Assembly (NCBI RefSeq): GCF_001643305.1
Contig: NZ_LSGW01000066.1
Span: 1-64,000, forward strand
Length of the DNA stretch: 64,000 bases
DNA from: Aeromonas salmonicida subsp. salmonicida
GTDB taxonomy: Bacteria > Pseudomonadota > Gammaproteobacteria > Enterobacterales > Aeromonadaceae
Reading direction: 5' to 3'
The notes beneath the pieces were generated by a model. It was not told the origin of the DNA. It searched no databases and worked only from the letters and a program-made list of their open reading frames with translations. Shown here one piece after another: positions 8,783-17,115 of this stretch; position 1 is the first letter of the stretch; every line of letters starts with the position of its first letter. A program made the position numbers and the translations under genes.

Positions 8783-9844
8783 ATGAAAAAGCTGACTGTA
8801 GTGGCACTGGCTCTCACCGCGGCCTTCCAGGCTCAGGCCGTTGAAGTGTACAAAAACGACACCACGATGGTGGATTTGTATGGACGTATCTACGCTGGCC
8901 ATTTCTTCGGTGACAAGAAGGAAGGGGTCGACACTGCAAACCCGAATGGCACTCATGACTACAGTGCCAAGCAGGGTGCAAACCAGTTTGTCCGCTTCGG
9001 CGCCAAGGTAGATAGCCAGATAAACAGCCAACTGAAGGCGCTGGCCCAGTACGAAGTGCAGATGTACATCAATGACAGCGAGAAAACCATCAGCGACAAC
9101 TCGGACAACCTGCGTACCCGCCTGGCGTTCGCCGGTGTGGGCGCAGACTGGGGCAACATCACCTTCGGTCGCCAGAAGGGAGCCCCCGGCTTCCTGGCCG
9201 ACTGGACTGACGTCTCCCTCTCCGATGGCTATGGCAACGAAGCCCTCGGCGCCAAGACCGACACCTTCGCCACCAACCGTGCCGGTTCAGTGCTGAAGTA
9301 CTCGGGTCTGTTCAATGGCTTCCAGATAGACACCAGCTACAAGTTTGATGGCGGTGATACCGAAGAGACCACCAGCAAGGACAGCGATGCCGCCTACGGT
9401 GCCGCCGTGGCTTACACCTTCCCGTTCGACCTGGCACTGGGTACCGCCTACAACGTGGGGATCCGTGACAAGAGCGGTGAAGAAGATGCCAAGCTGTGGC
9501 TCATCTCCGCCAAATACGACAACAAGGCAGTCTATGCCGCCCTGAGCTATGCCGACGGCACCGACTTCCTGGCCACTGGCACCGACCACACAGGTTGGGA
9601 AGCTGCGCTCGGTTACAACTTCGAGAACGGTTTCGGCCTGATGGCACTGTGGAACAAGCAGGAACAGGACAAGGCGGGTACCAAGAAAGACAATCTGGAT
9701 TACTACACCCTGGGCGCCCAGTACAAGTTCAACAAGAACCTGCGCGTCATCGGCGAGTACCGCATCAACAACCTGGACAGTGTTGCCGGTAAAGCAACCG
9801 CCAACAAGGATGACTTCCAGCTGGCGGCCCGTTACGACTTCTAA
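8783..9844 (+). CDS. General outer-membrane porin (OmpC/OmpF/PhoE type)
   Basis: A 353-residue trimeric-porin homologue. The signal peptide MKKLTVVALALTAAFQAQA is cleaved before VEVYKND. The mature chain shows porin hallmarks: VDLYGRIYAG at the start, a TFGRQ..P turn on the strand before the constriction loop, alternating aromatic strands, and a C-terminal RYDF with terminal Phe for the BAM complex. The start is the ATG at 8783 with AAGGGATCAAG upstream; the frame stays open a few codons further up. The upstream repeats hint at phosphate control, in which case it may be a PhoE-like porin. Several similar porins exist in Aeromonas, so I give no symbol. Confidence 0.93.
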   Translation: MKKLTVVALALTAAFQAQAVEVYKNDTTMVDLYGRIYAGHFFGDKKEGVDTANPNGTHDYSAKQGANQFVRFGAKVDSQINSQLKALAQYEVQMYINDSEKTISDNSDNLRTRLAFAGVGADWGNITFGRQKGAPGFLADWTDVSLSDGYGNEALGAKTDTFATNRAGSVLKYSGLFNGFQIDTSYKFDGGDTEETTSKDSDAAYGAAVAYTFPFDLALGTAYNVGIRDKSGEEDAKLWLISAKYDNKAVYAALSYADGTDFLATGTDHTGWEAALGYNFENGFGLMALWNKQEQDKAGTKKDNLDYYTLGAQYKFNKNLRVIGEYRINNLDSVAGKATANKDDFQLAARYDF

Positions 9845-9867
9845 GTCGGGTTTTCAGCAAGAAAAAC

Positions 9868-9897
9868 AACGCGCTGGCTTATGCCGGCGCGTTTTTT
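9868..9897 (+). terminator. Rho-independent terminator of the porin gene
   Basis: An 11-bp stem (9868-9878 AACGCGCTGGC with 9883-9893; one mismatch-free arm) with a TTAT loop, followed by a run of T. Confidence 0.9.
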
Positions 9898-9966
9898 TGT
9901 GGCCCCCTGTCAACCCGGCATCCAGCCATGACCTAGGCTCAACAGAACCATGAAGAGGAGATCACC

Positions 9967-10848
9967 ATGCTGTTACGCCTGCTTGTCTGCTGCTGCCTGT
10001 TGTTCACCCTTCCCGTTCAGGCGCTGACCATCGCCATGGTGCTGTGGCGCGGTGAAACCGATGCCGAGCGGGGCTTTCGTGCCGAACTGATCCGGCTGGG
10101 ATACAACCCCAGCTTCATCACCTTCAACGCCAATCAGGATCGCTCTGCCCTGGCGACACTGCTGCGCCAGCAACTGCTGCCCTCCCTCGCCCAATACGAC
10201 TATATCTACAGCTTCGGGACCACGGCCACCACCATGGTCAAAAGTCTGATCGGTGAGCGCAAGCCGCTGATTTTCAATATCGTCTCTGACCCTGTCGGGG
10301 CCGGGATCCTGTCAGAAGAGCGAAACGACAACCCCATGGTGGCTGGCTCCAGCAACCTGGTACCCATGGCACTCCAGCTCGCCAACGCCTGCAAACATCT
10401 GCCCAACAGCAAGGGGCTGCTGCTGCCCTTCAACCCGCGCGAGCAGAACACCTTGCTTACCGCTGAACTGCTGCTGCGTGAGGCCAAGCGCTACCAGTGG
10501 GACCTCACGACCTGGCGCATAGCACCGGACAAACGGCGGCTCACAAACGAGCTCAAGCGCCTGCAGCAAGATGCGAAACAGAGCATCGTCTTCCTTGCCG
10601 CCGACAGCTATCTGCTCTCCATCGCCCCCGAACTGCTGGCCGCCCTCAACGAGGCGGGCATCCCCACCATCTGCAGCGCCGAGCAGTTTGTCCAACACGA
10701 CTGTACCGTCAGCACCATCAGCAGCTATGACACCCTGGGACGGATGACGGCCAGCATCATCCACCGCCACTTGCAGGGCACGCCGCTGCAAGAGATACCA
10801 CTGGATCCGGCTCCGCGACTGGTGCTGGGCAAGCAACTGGCGCCATAG
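9967..10848 (+). CDS. Orphan periplasmic ABC-type substrate-binding protein
   Basis: A 293-residue secreted protein with signal peptide MLLRLLVCCCLLFTLPVQA before LTIAMVLWRG. The fold resembles the ABC substrate-binding family PF04392 (TrpX/YtrF-like): an early RG.T..E.GF..EL segment, a central YIYSFGTTAT..V strand-turn, PLIFNIVSDPV, and a later SIVFLAADSYLLSI. No permease or ATPase gene is adjacent, so it may be a sensory binding protein or share a transporter encoded elsewhere. GAGGAG lies 6 bp before the ATG. The ligand cannot be told from sequence. Confidence 0.8.
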   Translation: MLLRLLVCCCLLFTLPVQALTIAMVLWRGETDAERGFRAELIRLGYNPSFITFNANQDRSALATLLRQQLLPSLAQYDYIYSFGTTATTMVKSLIGERKPLIFNIVSDPVGAGILSEERNDNPMVAGSSNLVPMALQLANACKHLPNSKGLLLPFNPREQNTLLTAELLLREAKRYQWDLTTWRIAPDKRRLTNELKRLQQDAKQSIVFLAADSYLLSIAPELLAALNEAGIPTICSAEQFVQHDCTVSTISSYDTLGRMTASIIHRHLQGTPLQEIPLDPAPRLVLGKQLAP

Positions 10849-10968
10849 CACCGGACTTTTCTGCCCATACCCTCAACCCCCTGTCACTCGTCCAGCCACA
10901 CGGGCCTGACGTCATGTGCGCTCCATCCGATCCCCCTGCATATTTGCATCACATCTTTATGTTGCAGA

Positions 10969-10987
10969 GCTAATGAAAATCAATATC
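10969..10987 (+). promoter_or_regulatory. Fur box upstream of the siderophore receptor
   Basis: GCTAATGAAAATCAATATC agrees with the 19-bp Fur consensus at 16 positions by eye and is embedded in a larger palindromic GCTAATGA...TCATTAGC. It lies about 94 bp upstream of the receptor start, as expected for iron repression. Confidence 0.7.
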
Positions 10988-11080
10988 ATTAGCATCCTCT
11001 CAAATGAGAGAAACCAATAATTATAAATAAATCAATAAGTTCAGACCATCAGGTCGCTTCCTCAAGAGTCAACACGCAAC

Positions 11081-13123
11081 ATGTACACACCGAATCACCC
11101 ACGCGCCCTGCTGGGCGTTGCTCTGCTGGCCCTGAGTGCCGGCGCCCGCGCCGAAGACGAGACCATGACGGTCGTCGGCAAACGCAGCCAGCATGAAGAG
11201 GTCGCCACCGCGACCCGCACCAACACCCCGGCCAAGCTTGTTCCCCAGGCGATCGACAGCGTCAAGGCCAGCGAACTGACCGCCTTCGGCCAACCCACCC
11301 TGAGCGAGGCCCTGACCGGTATTCCCGGGGTCAACGCCAGCGGTGACACCCGCTTCGATAGCGTCAATATCCGTGGCTTCAGTGCCAGCAATGACTTCTA
11401 TCTGGACGGCTTTCGCGATGACATGCAGTACACCCGGGATCTCGGCAACATAGAGAGGGTCGAGGTGCTCAAGGGCCCGGCGGCGGTGCTGTACGGCCGT
11501 GGCAGCACGGGTGGCATCATCAACCGGGTCAGCAAGAAACCGCAGAAGGGGCAGGAGTCCAGCGTCACCGCCCTGGTTGGCAGTTTCGATACCAGGCGCG
11601 TGGCCGCCGACCTCAATGCCGAGGCGGGTGAACGGGTGCAGCTGCGCCTCAACCTGGCACAGGAAGACAAGGACAGTTTTCGCAACGACGTGACCAGCAA
11701 GCGCACCCTGCTGGCCCCCTCCGCCAACTGGGAGATCAGCGACAAGCTGAACTGGCTGGTACAGTACGAGCGCAATGCCCACGACCGCACCCCGGATCGC
11801 GGCATTCCCGGCGTCAATGGCCGTCCGGCCGACGTGCCGAAGGAATATGTCTACAGCGACACTCGCCGCGACTTTATCGACGACGTGGCGCAATCCACTC
11901 GCTCCCGCCTCTCCTGGGATCTCAACGATCAGTGGCAACTGCGCCAGCAGCTGGGCTACAGCACCCTCGACAGCCAGTTCGACAACACCTATGTCACCAG
12001 CGTCAAAGGGGATCAGGTCACCCGTGCCCGCTGGCAGCAGGATCTCAAGGCCAACAGCCTGATCAGCAACACAGAGGCCGAAGGCCAGCTGCAAACAGGC
12101 CCCGTTGAGCATCGCCTGCTGATCGGGTTCGAGCAGAACTGGCAGGAGCGCACTCCCAAGCTCTACCAGAACGCCAGCCCTATCCCGGCCGGCAATCTTT
12201 ACGACCCCGGCTCACTGCCCACCTATGATGGCGCCATGAAGTTATCCAGCGACGCCAACCACAAGGTGCGCGGTTACGGCCTCTATCTGCAGGATCAACT
12301 CAGCCTGGGTGACTGGCATCTGGTAGGCGGCTTGCGCCGCGACGACTTCACCGTCACCAGCCGCCGCAACGACCTCAACAAGGAAGAGACCCTTTCGGTC
12401 ACCAGCCTGAGCCCACGGCTGGGGCTGGTGTGGAATCCCCTCGAGGATCACGCCTTCTACACCTCCTACAGCAAGACCTTCACACCGGTGGGCGGGGAGC
12501 TTATCGGCATCACACCGGGGGACAAGAACAACGCTCTGGATCCTCAGAACACCCGGCTGTATGAGGGGGGCGTGAAGAGCGACTGGCTGGATGGCCGCCT
12601 GGCGACCACCCTCTCTCTCTATCGGTTGGAGATGTACAACAAGCGCAGCAAGGACCCGCTGGATCCCACCAAGGTGACCCTCACCGGCCTGCAACGCACA
12701 AATGGCATAGAGCTGAGTGCCCGCGCCCAGCTGACCGACGAACTCTACCTGCGCGGCGGCATCGCCATCCAGGATGCCGAGCAGGTCAAGGCGGATGCGG
12801 ATCTGCAGGGCAAGCGACCGATGAACGTCTCCCGCCAGAACGGCCAGCTGTTTGCCGGCTATGAGAGCGGCCAGCAGGGTTGGTTCGGCGAAACCGGCGT
12901 GACTGCGGTAGGCGATCGCTTCGCCGACAACGCCAACACCACCATTTTGCCCGGCTATGCCCGCTTCGATGCCCGCGCAGGCTACCGCTGGCAGCAGTGG
13001 GAAGCCCAGCTGAGCGCCGAGAACCTGACCGACCACGACTACTTCGTCAGCGCCACCAGTGCCTCCCAGATCCTGCCGGGCACGCCCCGCCAGCTGAATC
13101 TGAGCGCAGCCTACCGTTTCTGA
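11081..13123 (+). CDS. TonB-dependent siderophore receptor
   Basis: A 680-residue outer-membrane receptor. The signal peptide (about residues 1-24, ending GARA) is followed by a TonB box (DETMTVVG). The plug domain carries SVNIRGF..SNDFYLDGFRD and the IERVEVLKGPAAVLYGRGSTGG motif. A 22-strand barrel ends in AAYRF. Motifs fit the siderophore-receptor subfamily that includes Fiu and other catecholate or mixed receptors; the actual ligand is not clear. No classic AGGAGG is seen before the ATG at 11081. The Fur box upstream and the PepSY-type gene 66 bp downstream point to an iron-regulated two-gene unit. Confidence 0.93.
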   Translation: MYTPNHPRALLGVALLALSAGARAEDETMTVVGKRSQHEEVATATRTNTPAKLVPQAIDSVKASELTAFGQPTLSEALTGIPGVNASGDTRFDSVNIRGFSASNDFYLDGFRDDMQYTRDLGNIERVEVLKGPAAVLYGRGSTGGIINRVSKKPQKGQESSVTALVGSFDTRRVAADLNAEAGERVQLRLNLAQEDKDSFRNDVTSKRTLLAPSANWEISDKLNWLVQYERNAHDRTPDRGIPGVNGRPADVPKEYVYSDTRRDFIDDVAQSTRSRLSWDLNDQWQLRQQLGYSTLDSQFDNTYVTSVKGDQVTRARWQQDLKANSLISNTEAEGQLQTGPVEHRLLIGFEQNWQERTPKLYQNASPIPAGNLYDPGSLPTYDGAMKLSSDANHKVRGYGLYLQDQLSLGDWHLVGGLRRDDFTVTSRRNDLNKEETLSVTSLSPRLGLVWNPLEDHAFYTSYSKTFTPVGGELIGITPGDKNNALDPQNTRLYEGGVKSDWLDGRLATTLSLYRLEMYNKRSKDPLDPTKVTLTGLQRTNGIELSARAQLTDELYLRGGIAIQDAEQVKADADLQGKRPMNVSRQNGQLFAGYESGQQGWFGETGVTAVGDRFADNANTTILPGYARFDARAGYRWQQWEAQLSAENLTDHDYFVSATSASQILPGTPRQLNLSAAYRF

Positions 13124-13189
13124 TCTTCTTTTCATCACAGATGACCCCTGGCCAGCGATTGCTGGCCAGATTTTTATGAAGCGCAAAAT

Positions 13190-13810
13190 ATGAAACGCAA
13201 AAAACTCCCTCTTCACAACAACAAATGGGTGCGCCGCATCCATGCCTGGGCCGGCTTTGCCACCCTCACCCTGATGCTGCTCTACGGCCTGACCGGCCTG
13301 TGGCTGCAACACAGGGCCGTGCTCCCCATTCCCGGCCCCCATACCGACAAGTCGAGCGAGGAGATAGGGCTGAGCGCGCCGCTGGCAAGCCCGGACGAGC
13401 TGAAAACCCTGCTGCAACAGCGCTATCCGGAGGGCTTTGGCGAGGGACGCGCCATGATCACACCGGCCCAGACCCTGCCCACCCCGGCTGGCCCTCTCAC
13501 ACTGCCGGCCCGCTGGGAGATGCGCGGCGTCACCCTCAGCCAGAGCGTGGCTGCCAGCTATGTGGAGGGGACCCTGTTGGTTCGCACCGAATTGCAGCAG
13601 GCCAACTTCGCCGCCAGCCTGAACCGGCTGCATCGCGGCATGGGTACCGGCCTCTCCTGGCAGCTGTTCGGCGATCTGGCGGCGCTGGCCATGTTGCTGC
13701 TGGCGCTCACCAGTTTGCTGATGTGGAACAAGCTGCACGGCCCGGCCGGCAGAGGCATAGCCCTGCTGCTGACAGGCGCCGTTGCCACTGTGCTGGTTGC
13801 TCTTCTCTAG
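13190..13810 (+). CDS. PepSY-associated transmembrane protein, iron-linked
   Basis: A 206-residue inner-membrane protein. It has a first transmembrane helix at about residues 20-42 following W-RR-HAWAGF, a periplasmic loop, and two C-terminal helices (about 163-182 and 188-206). The R..H.W....... and LH.G..TG arrangement is typical of PepSY-associated TM proteins encoded beside TonB receptors, some of which act in ferric-siderophore reduction. It probably shares the Fur-controlled transcript of the receptor. A very short ORF (ATG at about 13176) overlaps the start in ATGA fashion and may couple translation. Confidence 0.82.
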   Translation: MKRKKLPLHNNKWVRRIHAWAGFATLTLMLLYGLTGLWLQHRAVLPIPGPHTDKSSEEIGLSAPLASPDELKTLLQQRYPEGFGEGRAMITPAQTLPTPAGPLTLPARWEMRGVTLSQSVAASYVEGTLLVRTELQQANFAASLNRLHRGMGTGLSWQLFGDLAALAMLLLALTSLLMWNKLHGPAGRGIALLLTGAVATVLVALL

Positions 13811-13987
13811 CCCATTAACCGACACCAAAGCGGGATCCGGCTCTCACGGGCGGTAACCCCGCTCGCCGCCGAAGTAACAAAGGGTAACCGGCTGTCGATG
13901 GGGGTCACACTTGTCGGCGCCGTGACTGGATGGGGGCCGCTCGCGACTGTTAGGGTGCGGCCTCGACTCCAGACGGCAGCAGGCATA

Positions 13988-15025
13988 ATGCGCATCTCCA
14001 GCATAGAGTGCGGGCGAGTAGTGGCCATCATGGCCGTGATGACCATTCACCTCTCCCCCTTCAGCAATCCGTTCGACCCCACACTGTGGAATGACGCCCT
14101 CTACCTCTGGCTGGGGGGCATCATCAACCAGTTGTGCCGCTTCGCGGTCCCGCTCTTCTTCCTCTGCGCCGGCTACTTTCTGCAGCCTGCACTCGCCGCA
14201 GGCAACCCCATGATGGCAGCACTGCGTTACTGCCGCCCTCTGCTGGGACTCTGGCTGGTGTGGAGCCTCATTTATCTGCTGATGCCCTTCAACCCGCTGG
14301 CGGCGATTGAGCAAGGCTACCTGCCGGCCATGGCGAGCCAGTGGCAGATGCAGCTGGGGGATCCCCTCAATGCCTGGTGGGTGGGTGGCATGATCCACCT
14401 CTGGTTCCTGCCCGCCCTGATGCTGGCCGTCTTGCTGCAGGCACTGTGTCACAGGATTGGGCTGCCCCGACTGGCGTTGGTGCTCGGCGGGCTGCTCTAC
14501 CTGCTGGCCCTGCTCGGCGGCTCCTATGGCCAGCCGCTGCTGGGGGGCGAGTGGGCACTGTTGACCCGCAACGGTCCCTTCTTCTCGCTGCTGTTCGTGG
14601 CGCTGGGCGCCGAGCTGCGGGCCCGTCACTGGCGGCCGGACACCCGGCGCAGCGCCCTGCTGTTGGGTGTGGGAATGGGGATCTATGCACTGGAAGCCTG
14701 GGGCTTGCTGCACTTCGCCGATGTGCCCCTCAGTCGTCACGACTTCCTGCTCGGCTCGCTCCCCTGGGGCCTGGGCCTGTTCGGCCTGCTGCTGGCCAAC
14801 CCGGGCTGGGGCCAAGGCAGCTGGCTGGAACGCCAGGCACCCTGGGTGCTGGGTCTCTACTGCCTGCACATGATGCTGGTGGTGTGGCTGATGATCTTTG
14901 GCCCGCAGGGGAAGTTGCTCTGGTGGGAACTTATGAAGGTGCCGGTCTTGATCACCCTCTCCCTGCTCGCCTACCGGCTGCTGGCGGCAACCCCGGCCAG
15001 CCGCTGCTTGCTGCGCGCCCGTTGA
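13988..15025 (+). CDS. Acyltransferase-3 family membrane protein
   Basis: A 345-residue integral membrane protein with about ten hydrophobic helices. The N-terminal pattern MRISSIECGRVVAIMAVMTIH is the acyltransferase-3 (OafA/WecH-like) signature, where an Arg and a conserved His face the acyl donor. HLWFLPALM in the middle is another typical feature. Such proteins add acetyl or succinyl groups to cell-surface sugars. The ATG at 13988 was chosen because the family motif starts immediately after it; the frame is open 90 bases further upstream. It stands alone, so its target polymer is unknown. Confidence 0.85.
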   Translation: MRISSIECGRVVAIMAVMTIHLSPFSNPFDPTLWNDALYLWLGGIINQLCRFAVPLFFLCAGYFLQPALAAGNPMMAALRYCRPLLGLWLVWSLIYLLMPFNPLAAIEQGYLPAMASQWQMQLGDPLNAWWVGGMIHLWFLPALMLAVLLQALCHRIGLPRLALVLGGLLYLLALLGGSYGQPLLGGEWALLTRNGPFFSLLFVALGAELRARHWRPDTRRSALLLGVGMGIYALEAWGLLHFADVPLSRHDFLLGSLPWGLGLFGLLLANPGWGQGSWLERQAPWVLGLYCLHMMLVVWLMIFGPQGKLLWWELMKVPVLITLSLLAYRLLAATPASRCLLRAR

Positions 15026-15175
15026 GGAGGGGCATGTGAGACTGAGGGGAGAGGAGGCGGGAGCTATGCCGATCCCTCCCCACTCGCGACTGAACGGGTG
15101 GTTCAATTTTTATTCATCGCCGACAGATAAACTCCGGTCTCCTTAACGCGAAACCCAACCTGGAGTCATGACCGC

Positions 15176-15748
15176 ATGAAGTTGCTCACCAAGAAGTCGT
15201 TTACCAAGCAATACGGCCTTGTCCTCGTTCTGCTCGCCGCCAGCGGCTCCCTCAGTGCCGCCGAGATCGCCAACAACAACATCACTGAAGCCGAGATCAA
15301 AGCCGCGCAGGATGCCTGGGGCAAGGCCCTTATCCAGATCAGCGACGACTACCGCACCGGCGGCATAGAGAAGGCCAAAACGACGGCCACGACAGTGCTC
15401 GACAGCGCCTACGGCTACAACAATGGCCCTGTCCTGTTCAAGCCCACCCTGGCCGGAGGCGAACAGACCTTCCGCATCAATCAGGAAGGGGCGCTGGCCT
15501 ACTTCGTCGGCAACAACAAGGCCTATCCCGCCGACACCGGCTTCGCCCTCAAGAACTGGAAAAGTTACAACTACGACAACGCTGCCGTCTATATCAACGG
15601 CGACATGGCCCTTACCATGGGCAAGGTTCACCTGACAGACAGGGACAACAAGGAGACCACGGTCGACAAGACCTGGGGCTTCAAGAAGGGGGATGACGGC
15701 AAAGTCCGCATAGTGTTGCACCACTCTTCCCTCCCCTACGCCGGTTAA
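15176..15748 (+). CDS. Secreted SnoaL-like domain protein
   Basis: A 190-residue protein with a signal peptide at residues 1-28 (ending SLSA) before AEIANNN. The mature part begins with ITEAEIKAAQDAWGKALIQI and has a central AYFVGNNKAYPADTGFALK region and a C-terminal WGFKKGDDGKVRIVLHHSSLP. This looks like the cone-shaped SnoaL/DUF4440 fold. Relatives are often labelled phosphoribosyl-AMP cyclohydrolase, without support that I can see. Probably periplasmic; function unknown. A terminator follows directly. Confidence 0.7.
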   Translation: MKLLTKKSFTKQYGLVLVLLAASGSLSAAEIANNNITEAEIKAAQDAWGKALIQISDDYRTGGIEKAKTTATTVLDSAYGYNNGPVLFKPTLAGGEQTFRINQEGALAYFVGNNKAYPADTGFALKNWKSYNYDNAAVYINGDMALTMGKVHLTDRDNKETTVDKTWGFKKGDDGKVRIVLHHSSLPYAG

Positions 15749-15753
15749 GCGGC

Positions 15754-15780
15754 AAAAGGCGACCTGCGGGTCGCCTTTTT
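15754..15780 (+). terminator. Terminator after the SnoaL-like gene
   Basis: An 11-bp stem (15754-15764 with 15769-15779, AAAAGGCGACC) with a TGCG loop and a T-run. Confidence 0.9.
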
Positions 15781-15873
15781 GTTATCAGGGCGGCACTTTG
15801 GCCACCCACAAGGTGACGGCGAGACTGGCGCTGTTACCATGCTCCTTTTGTAACGAATCCAGACGAGACACCC

Positions 15874-16587
15874 ATGCAGATCCGCCCCTTCACTCCGTCC
15901 GACATGGAGACCGTCCTCACCATCTGGCTGGAGGCCTCCCTGCAGGCGCACCACTTCATCGACCCGGCCTACTGGCACGCCAACCTGGCGCCGATGCGGG
16001 AGCACTATCTGCCCGCCGCCGACTCTTATGTGCTCTGGCAAGATGGCACTGCGCTGGGGTTTTATTCTCTGTATGAAGAGACCCTGGCCGCCATCTTCTT
16101 AGCTCCGGCGCAGCAGGGACGCGGCTATGGCAAGGCTCTGCTGGCCCACGCCAAACAACAGCGGCCAGCGCTGCGCCTGCAGGTGTACCAGCAAAATCGT
16201 GCCAGCTGCGACTTCTATCTCGCTCAGGGTTTCCAGATAGAGGCCGAACAGCAGGATCCCCACACCCACTGTGCCGAGTGGGTAATGGCCTGGTCGGCAG
16301 CAGGCCAGCCCGGTTCGATAGCCGGTGAGCCGGGGCCATCCCCACTCTGCGCCAGCAGCTCGGCGTGGCTCAACGCCAAGTCGTGCATCTGCTGCAACAG
16401 CGGGTGCAGAGCAATACCAAGCGGGCTCAGGGCATATTCCACTCTGGGGGGTACCTGGGGATGGAGAGTGCGAGCGATGACGCAATCGGCCTCCAGCTCC
16501 TTGAGCTGGGCGGTGAGCACTTTCTGGCTCACCTCTGGCAAACAGCGTCGCAAGTCACCAAAGCGCAGGGTCTGCTCGCGCAGATGA
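15874..16587 (+). CDS. GNAT N-acetyltransferase with an out-of-family C-terminal tail
   Basis: Residues 1 to about 142 are a GNAT domain of the YjaB type: IRPF...D...V..IW at the N-terminus, the acetyl-CoA loop QQGRGYGKALL near residue 91, and a final NRASCDFYLAQGF. Such proteins acetylate a small molecule or protein lysine. The domain ends near base 16300, but the frame runs 95 codons further through the opposite-strand HxlR gene. That tail is Ser/Cys/Trp-rich and resembles no GNAT. The natural stop has probably been lost, perhaps by a small deletion between the two genes. Confidence 0.75.
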   Translation: MQIRPFTPSDMETVLTIWLEASLQAHHFIDPAYWHANLAPMREHYLPAADSYVLWQDGTALGFYSLYEETLAAIFLAPAQQGRGYGKALLAHAKQQRPALRLQVYQQNRASCDFYLAQGFQIEAEQQDPHTHCAEWVMAWSAAGQPGSIAGEPGPSPLCASSSAWLNAKSCICCNSGCRAIPSGLRAYSTLGGTWGWRVRAMTQSASSSLSWAVSTFWLTSGKQRRKSPKRRVCSRR

Positions 16588-16661
16588 AACAGGATGGCCG
16601 GTTTCCATTTACCGGCGAGCAGCCGCAGCACCCGATAGGCAGGGCAAGGGAGTGAGGACAC
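16224..16661 (-). CDS. HxlR-family transcriptional regulator with a run-on C-terminus
   Basis: A winged-helix DNA-binding protein. Residues 1 to about 107 match HxlR: CPAYRVLRLLAGKWKPAILFHL, RFGDLRRCLPEVSQKVLTAQLKELE (recognition helix), then a wing with VEYALSPLGIAL. The last ~38 residues read antisense through the GNAT gene and look non-native. The start is GTG at 16661 with no clear ribosome site. It is divergent from ydhR, separated by 121 bp that hold a GTTAC-N6-GTAAC palindrome, so it probably controls ydhR and itself. Confidence 0.8.
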   Translation of the reverse strand: MSSLPCPAYRVLRLLAGKWKPAILFHLREQTLRFGDLRRCLPEVSQKVLTAQLKELEADCVIARTLHPQVPPRVEYALSPLGIALHPLLQQMHDLALSHAELLAQSGDGPGSPAIEPGWPAADQAITHSAQWVWGSCCSASIWKP

Positions 16662-16678
16662 GTGATGGCTCGTGAGTG

Positions 16679-16694
16679 GTTACTTTGCGGTAAC
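16679..16694. promoter_or_regulatory. Putative HxlR operator
   Basis: GTTAC-N6-GTAAC is a perfect inverted repeat in the short divergent region between the HxlR gene and ydhR. Palindromes of this size are common targets of HxlR-type regulators; assignment is by position. Confidence 0.4.
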
Positions 16695-16782
16695 TATGCC
16701 ACGAAAAAGTGCCTTCTTGCAGCCAAGATGCCGGCTTCCTATGATGCGGACTCCGTCACTCAATCCGCACCAGAGGTTCATC

Positions 16783-17088
16783 ATGCCCAGTTTGCTGCAA
16801 ATCCATTTCAACTTTCCCGCCGAGCAGATGGGGGCGGCACTGACCGACGCCGCCATGCCGCTGGCCAAGTCCATCACCCTTGAGCCTGGCTTTATCTCCA
16901 AGATCTGGACCGAGAACCCGCGCACCGGCGAGGCGGGTGGCATCTATCTGTTCGAGGATGAGGCCAGCGCTCTCGCCTACGCGAAAATGCACGAGCAGCG
17001 GGTGCTCGCCATGGGCGCCAGCGCTGTGCAGTACAAGCTGTTCGACGTCAACGAGCCCCTTAGCCGGATCACCCGCGGCATTGTCTGA
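16783..17088 (+). CDS. ydhR: YdhR-type monooxygenase
   Basis: At 101 residues this equals E. coli YdhR in length and matches it along the whole chain from memory: LLQ.HF.F at the start, L..SI..EPGF..K.WTE in the middle, EAGGIYLF..E.SALAY, and VFDVNEPLS near the end. YdhR is a dimeric ferredoxin-like-fold protein (ABM superfamily) assigned to monooxygenase activity on aromatic substrates. The ATG at 16783 with AGAGG upstream gives the family length. The divergent HxlR gene suggests induction by an aromatic or quinone stress compound. Confidence 0.93.
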   Translation: MPSLLQIHFNFPAEQMGAALTDAAMPLAKSITLEPGFISKIWTENPRTGEAGGIYLFEDEASALAYAKMHEQRVLAMGASAVQYKLFDVNEPLSRITRGIV

Positions 17089-17115
17089 CACTGCACTCCA
17101 CAGCGCTGACAGGCA

